Part shown: piece by piece, positions 9,406-17,181 of the stretch
Layout of the letters: the number at the start of each line of letters is the position of its first letter
How positions within the stretch are numbered: position 1 is the first letter of the stretch
Assembly (NCBI GenBank): GCA_910576875.1
Contig: CAJTKI010000008.1
Coordinates: forward strand, 1 to 33,717
Length of the DNA stretch: 33,717 nucleotides
Direction of reading: 5' to 3'
Source of the DNA: an uncultured Christensenella sp.
GTDB lineage: Bacteria > Bacillota > Clostridia > Christensenellales > UBA3700
Program-made: the position numbers and the translations under genes
Notes under the pieces: model-generated
Told to the model about the DNA's origin: nothing
Database searches by the model: none
Seen by the model: the letters and a program-made list of their open reading frames with translations, nothing else

Positions 9406-10419
9406 ATGAGCGTACTGGTTACCGGCGGAGCCGGATATATCGGCAGCCACACCGTAATCGACTTGACGGAAAACGGCTTTGAACCCGTCGTCGTAGACAA
9501 TCTGTGCAACAGCAAGCGCGTCGCGCTCGACCGCGTCGAACAGATTACCGGCAAGAAGATCAAGTTTTACGAATACGACGTATGCGACATCGAACGTCTG
9601 CGCGAAATTTTCCGCAACGAAACGATCGACGCCGTCATTCATTTCGCAGGACTCAAAGCAGTCGGCGAATCCGTGCGCAAACCGCTCGAATATTATCGCA
9701 ACAATCTGATCAGCACGCTCAATCTCGTGCAGGTCATGCGCGAATTCGGATGCCGCAATCTGGTATTCTCTTCTTCCGCAACCGTATACGGTCAGCCTAA
9801 GAGCGTGCCGATCCGCGAAGATTTCGCGCTCTCGACAACCAATCCGTACGGCGCGACCAAGCTGATGATCGAAGACATGCTGCGCGACATTTACAAGGCG
9901 GATCCGTCGCTGAATATCGCGCTGTTGCGCTACTTCAATCCGATCGGCGCGCATGCGAGCGGCTTGATCGGCGAAGATCCCAACGGCGTCCCCAACAATC
10001 TGATGCCGTATATCACGCAGGTCGCGATCGGCAAACTGCCTCGTCTCAACGTGTTCGGCGACGATTATCCGACCCACGACGGCACGGGCGTCCGCGACTA
10101 TATCCATGTGCTTGATTTGGCGCACGGGCACATTCTCGCCCTCAACAAGCTGCGCACCGACTGCGGACTCGTCACATACAATCTCGGCACCGGACACGGA
10201 TATAGCGTGTTTGACATGGTCAAGGCGTTCGAGCGCGTCAGCGGCAAAGCGATCCCGTATACCGTCGGTCCGCGCCGCGCGGGCGACATCGCGGAATGCT
10301 ATGCCGATCCGTCGCTTGCATTGCGGGAAATCGGATTTTCCTGCCGCTACGGTTTGGACGACATGTGCCGCGACAGCTGGCGCTGGCAATCTTCCAATCC
10401 AAACGGATACGGAGACTGA
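9406..10419 (+). CDS. galE: UDP-glucose 4-epimerase
   Basis: Interconverts UDP-Glc and UDP-Gal (often UDP-GlcNAc and UDP-GalNAc too) with bound NAD. A 337-residue extended SDR: GGAGYIG (residues 7-13) is the dinucleotide-binding turn, SSSATVYG near 123-130 carries the active Ser/Thr, and Y148-x-x-x-K152 (YGATK) is the catalytic pair. GVRDYIHVLDLA and LGTGHGYSVFDMV are typical GalE segments. GGAG precedes the start. In the operon with nahK it would recycle UDP-hexosamines or UDP-Gal; with the next gene it could also feed capsule synthesis. Confidence 0.95.
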   Translation: MSVLVTGGAGYIGSHTVIDLTENGFEPVVVDNLCNSKRVALDRVEQITGKKIKFYEYDVCDIERLREIFRNETIDAVIHFAGLKAVGESVRKPLEYYRNNLISTLNLVQVMREFGCRNLVFSSSATVYGQPKSVPIREDFALSTTNPYGATKLMIEDMLRDIYKADPSLNIALLRYFNPIGAHASGLIGEDPNGVPNNLMPYITQVAIGKLPRLNVFGDDYPTHDGTGVRDYIHVLDLAHGHILALNKLRTDCGLVTYNLGTGHGYSVFDMVKAFERVSGKAIPYTVGPRRAGDIAECYADPSLALREIGFSCRYGLDDMCRDSWRWQSSNPNGYGD

Positions 10420-10426
10420 ATCGTAA

Positions 10427-12400
10427 ATGAAACAGCGGTTGGATAAAGATTCCTTTTCGATGCGTTCGCTCAAAGAGTTGGCGCTGATGGTCATCGATTT
10501 GATCATCGTCGGCGTCTGCTTTATGGCGTCTGCGATTTTGGCGCAGGCATACGTGTTGCAGAGCGACGTGTCGCAACAGGTCATTACAGACGCGTTTATC
10601 GCGTTGCCCGTCGCGCTGGTCGTGTACGCGCTGGGACTGTGGCTGTTCCGCGTGCCCAAAGTCGTATGGCGGTATGCGCGCGGAAAGGATTTCCTGCGCA
10701 TTTTGGGCGCATGTACCGCTGCGTTGATCGTATTCGTCATCATCGATCAGGCGTTTTTGCATAAGATCGCGCATCCGGATCTGGATTTCAACAAACAACC
10801 CTTTAAGGCGTATCCGGCGTACGCGTTTATGGGCTTTATGTCCACGTGCACGCTGATCATGTCCCGTCTGATCTACGAATTCACCTATTCGCGCTTGCGG
10901 GACAAGCAGTTGCCGCATCTGCGCAAACGCACGATGATCATCGGCGCGGGCTATACCGCAAGCACGATTCTGGAAGAACTGACGCGTTCCAACAGCATCT
11001 ACGACCCGATTTGCCTGCTCGACGACGATCCCGAAAAACTGGGACGCATCATCGACGACGTCCCCGTCGTCGGCAATACCAAAGAGATCGAAAAGTACGT
11101 CGCAAAATACGCGATCAGCAACATCATCTTTGCGATCCCGTCCATCGACAACGATACGCGCAAGCGCATTCTCAACGACTGCAACGCAACCGCATGTCAG
11201 GTCAAAGTCCTGCCCTACATGAGCGAAATGATCAAGGACGTCAACATGACCAAGCAGATCCGCGACATCAACATCGCAGACTTGCTCGGTCGTCCGCAGA
11301 TCATGTTCGGCGACGCGGGAATCGCCAGCTATATCTACGATAAAACCGTACTGATCACAGGCGGCGGCGGATCGATCGGATCGGAGCTGTGCCGTCAGAT
11401 CGCCAAATACAAGCCGCGCCGCATCGTCATCCTCGACGTCTACGAAAACTGCGCGTACAACATCCAGCAGGAATTGCTGCGCAACTACGGTGCGGACTAC
11501 AACGTGCGCGTCGAGATCGCGACGATGTGCGACTATGACAAAATGGAAGATCTGTTCCGCCAATATCATCCGCAGATCGTCTTCCATGCCGCCGCGCACA
11601 AACACGTTCCGCTGATGGAAACCAATCCGGAAGAAGCGGTCAAGAACAACGTCTTCGGCACGCTCAACATCGTCATGCTCGCGGACAAATACCGCGTGCG
11701 CAAGTTTATCATGGTCTCGACCGACAAAGCCGTCAACCCGACCAACGTCATGGGCGCGACCAAGCGGTGCTGCGAAGAGATCATTCAGATGATGGCACAG
11801 TCCGAGACGACCAAGACGGAGTTTGCCGCCGTGCGTTTCGGCAACGTGCTGGGCAGCAACGGTTCGGTCATTCCGCTGTTCAAAAAGCAAATCGCGGCGG
11901 GCGGTCCCGTCACGGTCACGCACAAGGACATTATCCGATATTTCATGACGATTCCGGAGGCCGTCAGTCTGGTCATGCAGGCGGGCGCGTTCGCCAAAGG
12001 CGGCGAGATCTTCGTGTTGGACATGGGTTCGCCCGTCAAGATCGTCACGCTTGCCGAAAGTCTGATCCGCATGATGGGATATACGCCGTATCAGGACATC
12101 CCGATCGAATTTACCGGTCTGCGCCCCGGCGAGAAACTGTTTGAAGAACTGCTGATGGAAGAAGAAGGTCTGCAAAAAACCGCAAACGATAAGATCTACA
12201 TCGGCAAACAAATCGAAGTCGACAAAGAATCGCTGATCGCGGAACTGGAAAAGATGCAGGATATCTGCAAATCCAACGACAAGGACGCGATCGTGCGGCA
12301 GTTGCAGGTGCTCGTACCGACCTTTACGCCCGATTTGGCGAACTTGGAGCGCTTGCAATCCGAGCGCGACGCTTTGCAACAGGAACATATGGCGGGATGA
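10427..12400 (+). CDS. membrane nucleotide-sugar 4,6-dehydratase (CapD/WbpM/PglF-type)
   Basis: A 657-residue protein with four hydrophobic segments in residues about 18-145. A first Rossmann-like domain follows (IIGAGYTAS at 171-179), then the catalytic SDR domain starting ITGGGGSIGSE near 309. This large form makes UDP-4-keto-6-deoxy-HexNAc from UDP-GlcNAc for capsule, O-antigen or glycoprotein sugars. The usual SDR Tyr is Met (MGATK, about 441-445), as in WbpM and PglF, with STDKAVNP just before it supplying the conserved Thr-Asp-Lys. Seven bases after galE, so co-transcribed; GGAG (10411) is its likely ribosome binding site. The operon ends at the terminator at 12431. Confidence 0.9.
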   Translation: MKQRLDKDSFSMRSLKELALMVIDLIIVGVCFMASAILAQAYVLQSDVSQQVITDAFIALPVALVVYALGLWLFRVPKVVWRYARGKDFLRILGACTAALIVFVIIDQAFLHKIAHPDLDFNKQPFKAYPAYAFMGFMSTCTLIMSRLIYEFTYSRLRDKQLPHLRKRTMIIGAGYTASTILEELTRSNSIYDPICLLDDDPEKLGRIIDDVPVVGNTKEIEKYVAKYAISNIIFAIPSIDNDTRKRILNDCNATACQVKVLPYMSEMIKDVNMTKQIRDINIADLLGRPQIMFGDAGIASYIYDKTVLITGGGGSIGSELCRQIAKYKPRRIVILDVYENCAYNIQQELLRNYGADYNVRVEIATMCDYDKMEDLFRQYHPQIVFHAAAHKHVPLMETNPEEAVKNNVFGTLNIVMLADKYRVRKFIMVSTDKAVNPTNVMGATKRCCEEIIQMMAQSETTKTEFAAVRFGNVLGSNGSVIPLFKKQIAAGGPVTVTHKDIIRYFMTIPEAVSLVMQAGAFAKGGEIFVLDMGSPVKIVTLAESLIRMMGYTPYQDIPIEFTGLRPGEKLFEELLMEEEGLQKTANDKIYIGKQIEVDKESLIAELEKMQDICKSNDKDAIVRQLQVLVPTFTPDLANLERLQSERDALQQEHMAG

Positions 12401-12430
12401 TCTCGCGGACGGCATGCGAACGTAATTTCG

Positions 12431-12458
12431 ACGGCGGATAGGATCCGCCGTTTGCTTT
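12431..12458 (+). terminator. intrinsic terminator after the capD-like gene
   Basis: ACGGCGGAT (12431-12439) and ATCCGCCGT (12443-12451) form a perfect 9-bp stem with an AGG loop, followed by TTGCTTTT. Confidence 0.85.
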
Positions 12459-12538
12459 TCTCCGACATCGCGCGTCCGATCGGGACTGCTCCGTCGCGCA
12501 ATTGCGCCGCGAATCGGAACGAATTCTCGCATTTTTGC

Positions 12539-12567
12539 TTGCATTCCCGCGCCCGACGCGCTATACT
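12539..12567 (+). promoter_or_regulatory. promoter of the ABC-F gene leader
   Basis: TTGCAT (12539-12544), a 17-bp spacer and TATACT (12562-12567). A start near 12574 gives an untranslated leader of about 185 nt, long for this genome. Confidence 0.7.
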
Positions 12568-12596
12568 GAACTTATCAACAAGACAAAGGGTGCGCC

Positions 12597-12617
12597 ATGC
12601 AGATTCTTCTTTCCTGA
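12597..12617 (+). CDS. 6-codon leader peptide
   Basis: ATG CAG ATT CTT CTT TCC TGA encodes MQILLS. AAAGGG (12585-12590) is six bases upstream. A short peptide near the 5' end of a long leader with a terminator before an antibiotic-resistance ABC-F gene is the standard layout for drug-sensing attenuation, in which a stalled ribosome on the peptide changes the RNA fold. The peptide itself is too short for homology, so the call rests on position. Confidence 0.5.
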   Translation: MQILLS

Positions 12618-12705
12618 TCCCCCATACGACCCGCGCCGATTTCGGGTATTCGCGCGCCGTCGTTTGCATCGGAAAGAAAAACGCACTCTGCCCCCAACCG
12701 CTACT

Positions 12706-12741
12706 ACGCGCTATGAGAGTTTTTTCTCATAGCGCTTTTTT
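12706..12741 (+). terminator. leader terminator (attenuator) in front of the ABC-F gene
   Basis: GCGCTATGAGA and TCTCATAGCGC form an 11-bp perfect stem with a short T-rich loop, followed directly by T7. It ends only a few bases before the ribosome binding site (GGAGG) of the ABC-F gene, so by default transcription should stop before the gene. I found no unambiguous antiterminator partner by eye. Confidence 0.85.
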
Positions 12742-12758
12742 TGATAGGAGGAACGCAT

Positions 12759-14237
12759 ATGTCCGCAATCGATATTCAACACCTGACCTTCTCGTACGAA
12801 GGCGACGACAAAGAAATTTTTCACGACGTCAGTTTTCGCATCGACACCGATTGGAAACTCGGTTTGATCGCCAGAAACGGCAAAGGCAAAACCACGTTGC
12901 TGCGACTGTTGAGCGGCGCTTACGAATACGAAGGCAAGATCAACGCATCCGTTTCATGCACATACTTCCCGTTCGCGGTGCCCGAGCCGCAACGAACGGT
13001 CGGCGAAATCCTGCAATCGCTTTGCCCGTCCGCGCAGGAATGGGAGTTCGAACGCGAACTTTCGCTGTTGCGCCTGGACGAAGGGACGCTAACGCGTCCG
13101 TATGCGGAATTGTCGCACGGCGAACAGACCAAAGCGCTGCTCGCGGGCTTGTTCTGCAACGAAAACGGCTATCTGCTCATCGACGAACCGACCAACCATC
13201 TGGACGCCGAGGCGCGCCGTTCCGTCGCGGCGTATCTGCGCCGCAAAAAGAGCTTTTTGCTCGTCTCGCACGACCGCGCGTTTTTGGACGACTGCATCGA
13301 TCATGTACTGTGCATTCAAAAACGCGACATCGAGATCCAAAGCGGCAATTGCTCTTCCTGGCTGCAAAACTACGAACGCCGCCAAGCCATGGAGACCGCC
13401 CGCAACGAACAATTGCAAAAGGACGTCGACCGCCTGACCGAAGCGACGCGCCGCACCGCCGCGTGGGCGGATCGCACGGAAGCGTCCAAGTACGGCAAAG
13501 CCGCGTCCGGACTCAAACAGGACAAAGGTTACGTCGGACACAAAGCCGCAAAACTCATGCAGCGCGCAATGGTCACGCAAGCGCACCGCCAACGCGCGAT
13601 CGAAGAAAAATCCGCGTTGTTACAGAATGCCGAACGGTGCGACCGTCTGCGCCTGCGTCCGTTGCGCCATCGCAGCCAAACGCTGATCACGCTCACCGAC
13701 GTACAGATGTACTACGGCGCGCGCAAAATCTGCGATCCGATCGGACTGGAACTGCGCCAAGGCGAACGCATCGCGCTCGACGGCTCCAACGGTTGCGGCA
13801 AAAGCAGTTTGCTGCGCCTGTTGCTGGGCGCGGACATTCGGCACGACGGACGCATCGAGACGGCTTCCGGCTTGATCGTGTCGTACGTACCCCAGACGAC
13901 CGCCGATCTGCACGGCAACCCGACCGAGTATGCGCGCGCCCATCGTTTGGACGAACGGCTGTTCTTTGCGATCCTGAGCAAAATGGACGTGCAGGCGGAC
14001 GCGTTCGGACGCAACATCGAGACGTATTCGGAAGGACAGAAGAAGAAAATCCTGCTCGCCAAGAGTCTTTGCCAATCCGCGCACGTCTATATTTGGGACG
14101 AACCGCTCAACTATATCGACATGTATTCGCGCATGCAAATCGAACAACTGTTGCTCGACGCGCAGGCGACGATGCTGTTCGTCGAACACGACCGCGCGTT
14201 CCGCGATCGAATTGCGACGCGCACCGTGACGATGTAA
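12759..14237 (+). CDS. ABC-F ribosomal protection protein, Lsa-type
   Basis: A 492-residue soluble protein with two ABC cassettes and no membrane domain. First cassette: Walker A RNGKGKTT (39-46), signature LSHGEQ, Walker B LLIDEPTNHLD. Second: SNGCGKSS, signature YSEGQ, Walker B VYIWDEPLNYID and FVEHDRAF. The linker between carries the charged helices that reach into the ribosomal E/P site. The opening DTDWKLGLIARNGKGKTTLL and the IWDEPLNYID block resemble Lsa-type proteins, which dislodge lincosamides, streptogramin A and pleuromutilins from the 50S subunit. Family length is close to 498. The start is Met of MSAIDIQ, after GGAGG. The leader attenuator suits an inducible resistance gene. The actual drug spectrum cannot be told from sequence. 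Confidence 0.88.
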   Translation: MSAIDIQHLTFSYEGDDKEIFHDVSFRIDTDWKLGLIARNGKGKTTLLRLLSGAYEYEGKINASVSCTYFPFAVPEPQRTVGEILQSLCPSAQEWEFERELSLLRLDEGTLTRPYAELSHGEQTKALLAGLFCNENGYLLIDEPTNHLDAEARRSVAAYLRRKKSFLLVSHDRAFLDDCIDHVLCIQKRDIEIQSGNCSSWLQNYERRQAMETARNEQLQKDVDRLTEATRRTAAWADRTEASKYGKAASGLKQDKGYVGHKAAKLMQRAMVTQAHRQRAIEEKSALLQNAERCDRLRLRPLRHRSQTLITLTDVQMYYGARKICDPIGLELRQGERIALDGSNGCGKSSLLRLLLGADIRHDGRIETASGLIVSYVPQTTADLHGNPTEYARAHRLDERLFFAILSKMDVQADAFGRNIETYSEGQKKKILLAKSLCQSAHVYIWDEPLNYIDMYSRMQIEQLLLDAQATMLFVEHDRAFRDRIATRTVTM

Positions 14238-14561
14238 CCGCGCGATACGCCCGTCCGAGCGCGGCGATGCGGTCAAGACAAGAAAGTTCTTCGTCGCACT
14301 GCGCGATACGCCGTATATGGCGCGATTTCGCCGTCTGATACGGATATAGAAACGTCGACGCGACCGATAGCCGCGAATCGATCCTGCGATCAAACCCGCA
14401 CGCACGCATCGCCGCAATCTCTGCCGACGCATGCTCTGCAATGAGACCGCGACATGCGCCGCTATCACACCCGCAGGATGCGGCATATTATGATCCTGCA
14501 TACAATCGCCGCCAACGCACGCCCTGTATGAGTTCCGACGCCTGACAAGCCGCGCGATGAC
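14238..14561. other. intergenic, no supportable gene
   Basis: About 320 bases between the convergent ABC-F gene and the PFK terminator. Open frames exist on both strands but lack ribosome binding sites and overlap the ABC-F gene end; no RNA gene or repeat is seen. Confidence 0.6.
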
Positions 14562-14588
14562 AAAACGACCTGCCTTGCGGCAGGTCGT
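14562..14588 (-). terminator. terminator of the long minus-strand gene cluster
   Basis: ACGACCTGCC (14565-14574), a TTGC loop and the exact complement (14579-14588). On the minus strand TTTTG follows. It lies 20 bases after the PPi-PFK stop and ends the cluster that begins near 29.6 kb. Confidence 0.85.
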
Positions 14589-14607
14589 CTGTTGTATGCG
14601 GATCGAA

Positions 14608-15864
14608 TTACTTCTTCTCGACCAAAACTTTTTTGAGTTTCGCAAACCGCGGCAAACCGTCTTCCAGCGGCGCTTTGCAGTCGCCCTGAATGAGCGGCAA
14701 CGCATAATCGATGTACTCCTGCGAGAGCATCGTGCCGTCGTTGATGATCCATTCCAACGGAACTTTCTTCTCGGTATTCGCGGCTTTGGCGACGCTCATG
14801 ACGCCGATTTTGCCCTTATACTTGCCGTTGGACATTTCGCGTTTGATCAAAACCATCTTGTCGGTCGTGCCCTTGACGGCATAACGAACGGCGGCTTGTC
14901 CCGCGCGGAACGCTTCTTCCACGTCCACTTTGGACGCCAAATGCGCGCCGCAACGCTGCATCAGGCTGAACTCGATCGCACGCGTCTTGCAGCCGAACTT
15001 CTCTTTGCACATATTCGCGAGCGCCGCGCCGACGCCGCCCAGCTGCGCGTGACCGAAGCTGTCTTTGGCGATGTTCTCGTTCATCTTCTCGGCGATCAAA
15101 GTGCCTTTCTCGTCGGCGATGCCTTCGGATACGGCGATCATGCACTTACCGTTGTTTTGTTTCATTTTCTTCTCGACGTCCGCAAGGAATTTCTCGGTGC
15201 TAAACGCGACTTCCGGCAAATAGATCAGATCCGCGCCCAAACCTTTGACGTTGGCAAGGCTTGCCGCCGCCGTCAACCAGCCCGCGTGACGACCCATGAT
15301 CTCGACGACGGTGATCATCGGCGTGTCATAAACGTTGGCGTCGAGTTTGAGTTCCATCATCGTGGTCGCGACGTATTTCGCCGCCGAACCGTAACCCGGG
15401 CAGTGATCGGTCACGTCCAGATCGTTGTCGATCGTCTTGGGCACGCCGATAACGCGGCATTCCCAGCCCGATTTCTTCATAAACTTGCTGACCTTGTTGC
15501 AAGTATCCATCGAATCGTTGCCGCCGTTGTAGAAGAAATAACGGATATTGTATTTTTTGAATACTTCCAGCAGTCTCTTGTAATCGGTATCGTCGACCTT
15601 TTCCGCTTTGAGTTTATAGCGGACGGAACCGAGCGCGGAAGACGGCGTGTTTTTGAGCAACGCCAATTCCTTCGGATCCTCCTGCGAAATGTCGTAGAAT
15701 TCTTCGTTCAGCACGCCGCGGATGCCGTGCGCGGCGCCGTACACCGCCGTAATGCAATCCGTCTGTTTGAGCGCTTCGGTAAACACGCCCGCCGCGCTGG
15801 AATTGATAACCGACGAAGGACCGCCGGATTGGCCGAACATACAAGCCCCTACCAATTTCTCCAT
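14608..15864 (-). CDS. pfp: PPi-type 6-phosphofructokinase
   Basis: A 418-residue phosphofructokinase using pyrophosphate, on sequence grounds. The phosphate-donor site reads GGNDS (114-118) instead of GGDGS, and PKTIDND (142-148) has the Lys typical of PPi enzymes in place of Gly. MGRHAGW (about 194-200) and the long insertion near 45-90 also fit the PPi group. It reversibly interconverts fructose-6-phosphate and fructose-1,6-bisphosphate, sparing ATP. AGGAGG precedes the ATG. It lies 17 bases after pfkA, so the cell makes both donor types from one transcript. Confidence 0.9.
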   Translation of the reverse strand: MEKLVGACMFGQSGGPSSVINSSAAGVFTEALKQTDCITAVYGAAHGIRGVLNEEFYDISQEDPKELALLKNTPSSALGSVRYKLKAEKVDDTDYKRLLEVFKKYNIRYFFYNGGNDSMDTCNKVSKFMKKSGWECRVIGVPKTIDNDLDVTDHCPGYGSAAKYVATTMMELKLDANVYDTPMITVVEIMGRHAGWLTAAASLANVKGLGADLIYLPEVAFSTEKFLADVEKKMKQNNGKCMIAVSEGIADEKGTLIAEKMNENIAKDSFGHAQLGGVGAALANMCKEKFGCKTRAIEFSLMQRCGAHLASKVDVEEAFRAGQAAVRYAVKGTTDKMVLIKREMSNGKYKGKIGVMSVAKAANTEKKVPLEWIINDGTMLSQEYIDYALPLIQGDCKAPLEDGLPRFAKLKKVLVEKK

Positions 15865-15881
15865 AGTATCTAACCTCCTGT

Positions 15882-16847
15882 TTATAGACCTAATATCGTA
15901 GCCGTTTGATACAGCTCCTTGTTGAATTTACTCGGCATCGCAAGCGCCGCATCGATGTCGTCGTCGACGATCTTGTTGTCGCGGATGCCGACGACTTTGC
16001 CGCCCCTGTCGTCCATCAACAAATCGACCGCGCGCACCGCAAACTGCGCCGCCAACATGCGATCCTGCATGCTCGGCGCGCCGCCGCGTTGAATATATCC
16101 CAGCGTCGTCGTCTTGATCGAGCCGGTCACGTCGTTGAGTTTGAGAATGGATTTGAGTTCTTCCGCCTTGCACACGCCTTCCGCGAGCACGATGATATCG
16201 GACGTCTTGCCGACGCGCTGATTGCGCTTGATCGTCTTGACGACGTCTTCGGTCTCGAACGGCATCTCCGGCACCAGGATCAACTCCGCGCCGCCGCCGA
16301 CGCCGGCATACAACGCGATATCGCCGCATTTGCGTCCCATGACTTCGATGATGCATACCCGATCGTGCGACGTCATCGTATCGCGCAAATTGTTGATCGC
16401 GCTCAACACGGTATTGACCGTCGTATCGAATCCGAGCGTATAATCGGTATACGCCAGATCGTTGTCGATCGTGCCGGGGATCCCGACCGTGCGCACGCCG
16501 AACATATTGTGCAAATCCTGCGCGCCGCGGAAACTTCCGTCCCCGCCGATCACGACCAGACCTTCGATGCCGTACGCGTCAAGCGTATCGACCGCCTGTT
16601 GCATGACTTCGCGCTGTTTGAACTCGTCGCACCGCGCGGTTTTGAGCATCGTGCCGCCGCGCTGAATGATATCGGATACCGAGCGCTTGTTCAGCAAATT
16701 GACGCGGTTGCTCAACAACCCTTTATAGCCCTGTTCGATGCCGTAGACGTCCAATCCCCGATAAATCGCATAGCGTACGACCGCGCGTACGCATGCGTTC
16801 ATGCCGGGCGCGTCGCCGCCGCTGGTCAAAACGCCGATCTTCCGCAT
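15882..16847 (-). CDS. pfkA: ATP-dependent 6-phosphofructokinase
   Basis: A 321-residue bacterial PfkA of normal length. GGDGS at 101-105 (the Gly selects ATP) and GTIDND at 125-130 with catalytic Asp are intact; the N-terminal TSGGDAPGMNA binds the donor. It commits fructose-6-phosphate to glycolysis; bacterial PfkA is normally an allosteric tetramer. GAGGA lies seven bases before ATG. The mtrB stop is three bases upstream and pfp follows. The dnaE-pfkA order is usual in Firmicutes; the inserted TRAP gene is not. Confidence 0.95.
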   Translation of the reverse strand: MRKIGVLTSGGDAPGMNACVRAVVRYAIYRGLDVYGIEQGYKGLLSNRVNLLNKRSVSDIIQRGGTMLKTARCDEFKQREVMQQAVDTLDAYGIEGLVVIGGDGSFRGAQDLHNMFGVRTVGIPGTIDNDLAYTDYTLGFDTTVNTVLSAINNLRDTMTSHDRVCIIEVMGRKCGDIALYAGVGGGAELILVPEMPFETEDVVKTIKRNQRVGKTSDIIVLAEGVCKAEELKSILKLNDVTGSIKTTTLGYIQRGGAPSMQDRMLAAQFAVRAVDLLMDDRGGKVVGIRDNKIVDDDIDAALAMPSKFNKELYQTATILGL

Positions 16848-16850
16848 AGA

Positions 16851-17084
16851 TTATTCCTCGCTTCCGCACGGCACGAGACCGTGTTTGGTATAAATTTGCG
16901 CGTTGCCGCGAATCTTGATCGCGGAGATGTTGCGCGTAAACTGCAACAGCATGACTTCGCCGGCATGCAGATTTTCCGTATGCTGGGGCTTGGTTCCGTC
17001 TCCGCGCGTCAGTCCGACGATCTGCACGTTTTCGCCCAGCGCGCGCACGACGACGTAATCGTTTTCGACTTCGGTGTTGTCCAT
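16851..17084 (-). CDS. mtrB: trp RNA-binding attenuation protein (TRAP) homologue
   Basis: 77 residues aligning end to end with Bacillus TRAP: DYVVVRALGENVQIVGLTRG, then HAGEVMLLQFT and ISAIKIRGNA. TRAP is an 11-subunit ring that, when loaded with tryptophan, wraps RNA bearing 11 G/UAG triplets. The Trp-pocket segment LTRGDGT and QFT are kept. Of the three RNA-contact residues (Lys37, Lys56, Arg58 in B. subtilis) the last two are present (Lys57, Arg59), while the first is Asn38 in TENLHAG. So either RNA recognition differs or the alignment shifts slightly. An extended -10 promoter is just upstream and AAGGAG precedes the start. No trp gene is in the window. Confidence 0.85.
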   Translation of the reverse strand: MDNTEVENDYVVVRALGENVQIVGLTRGDGTKPQHTENLHAGEVMLLQFTRNISAIKIRGNAQIYTKHGLVPCGSEE

Positions 17085-17116
17085 GTTGTTACGCTCCTTC
17101 TCCGAAATGCACCGCC

Positions 17117-17125
17117 ATTATAGCA
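17117..17125 (-). promoter_or_regulatory. extended -10 promoter of mtrB-pfkA-pfp
   Basis: On the minus strand TGC-TATAAT (TATAAT at 17117-17122) in the 97-base gap after dnaE. The -35 region is poor, as is common for extended -10 promoters. It would give the three downstream genes expression independent of dnaE. Confidence 0.6.
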
Positions 17126-17181
17126 TACGCACGCGGAAAATATCTACAATTTGCAATCAAAATGCGGATTTCCCGCGATAT

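Noticed and set aside
10238..12544. 768-codon minus-strand frame opposite the capD-like gene
   Set aside because: Shadow of a GC-rich gene; composition is implausible and the plus-strand SDR motifs are intact.
14107..14409. 100-codon minus-strand frame overlapping the end of the ABC-F gene
   Set aside because: Overlaps conserved coding sequence on the other strand and has no ribosome binding site or neighbour supporting it.
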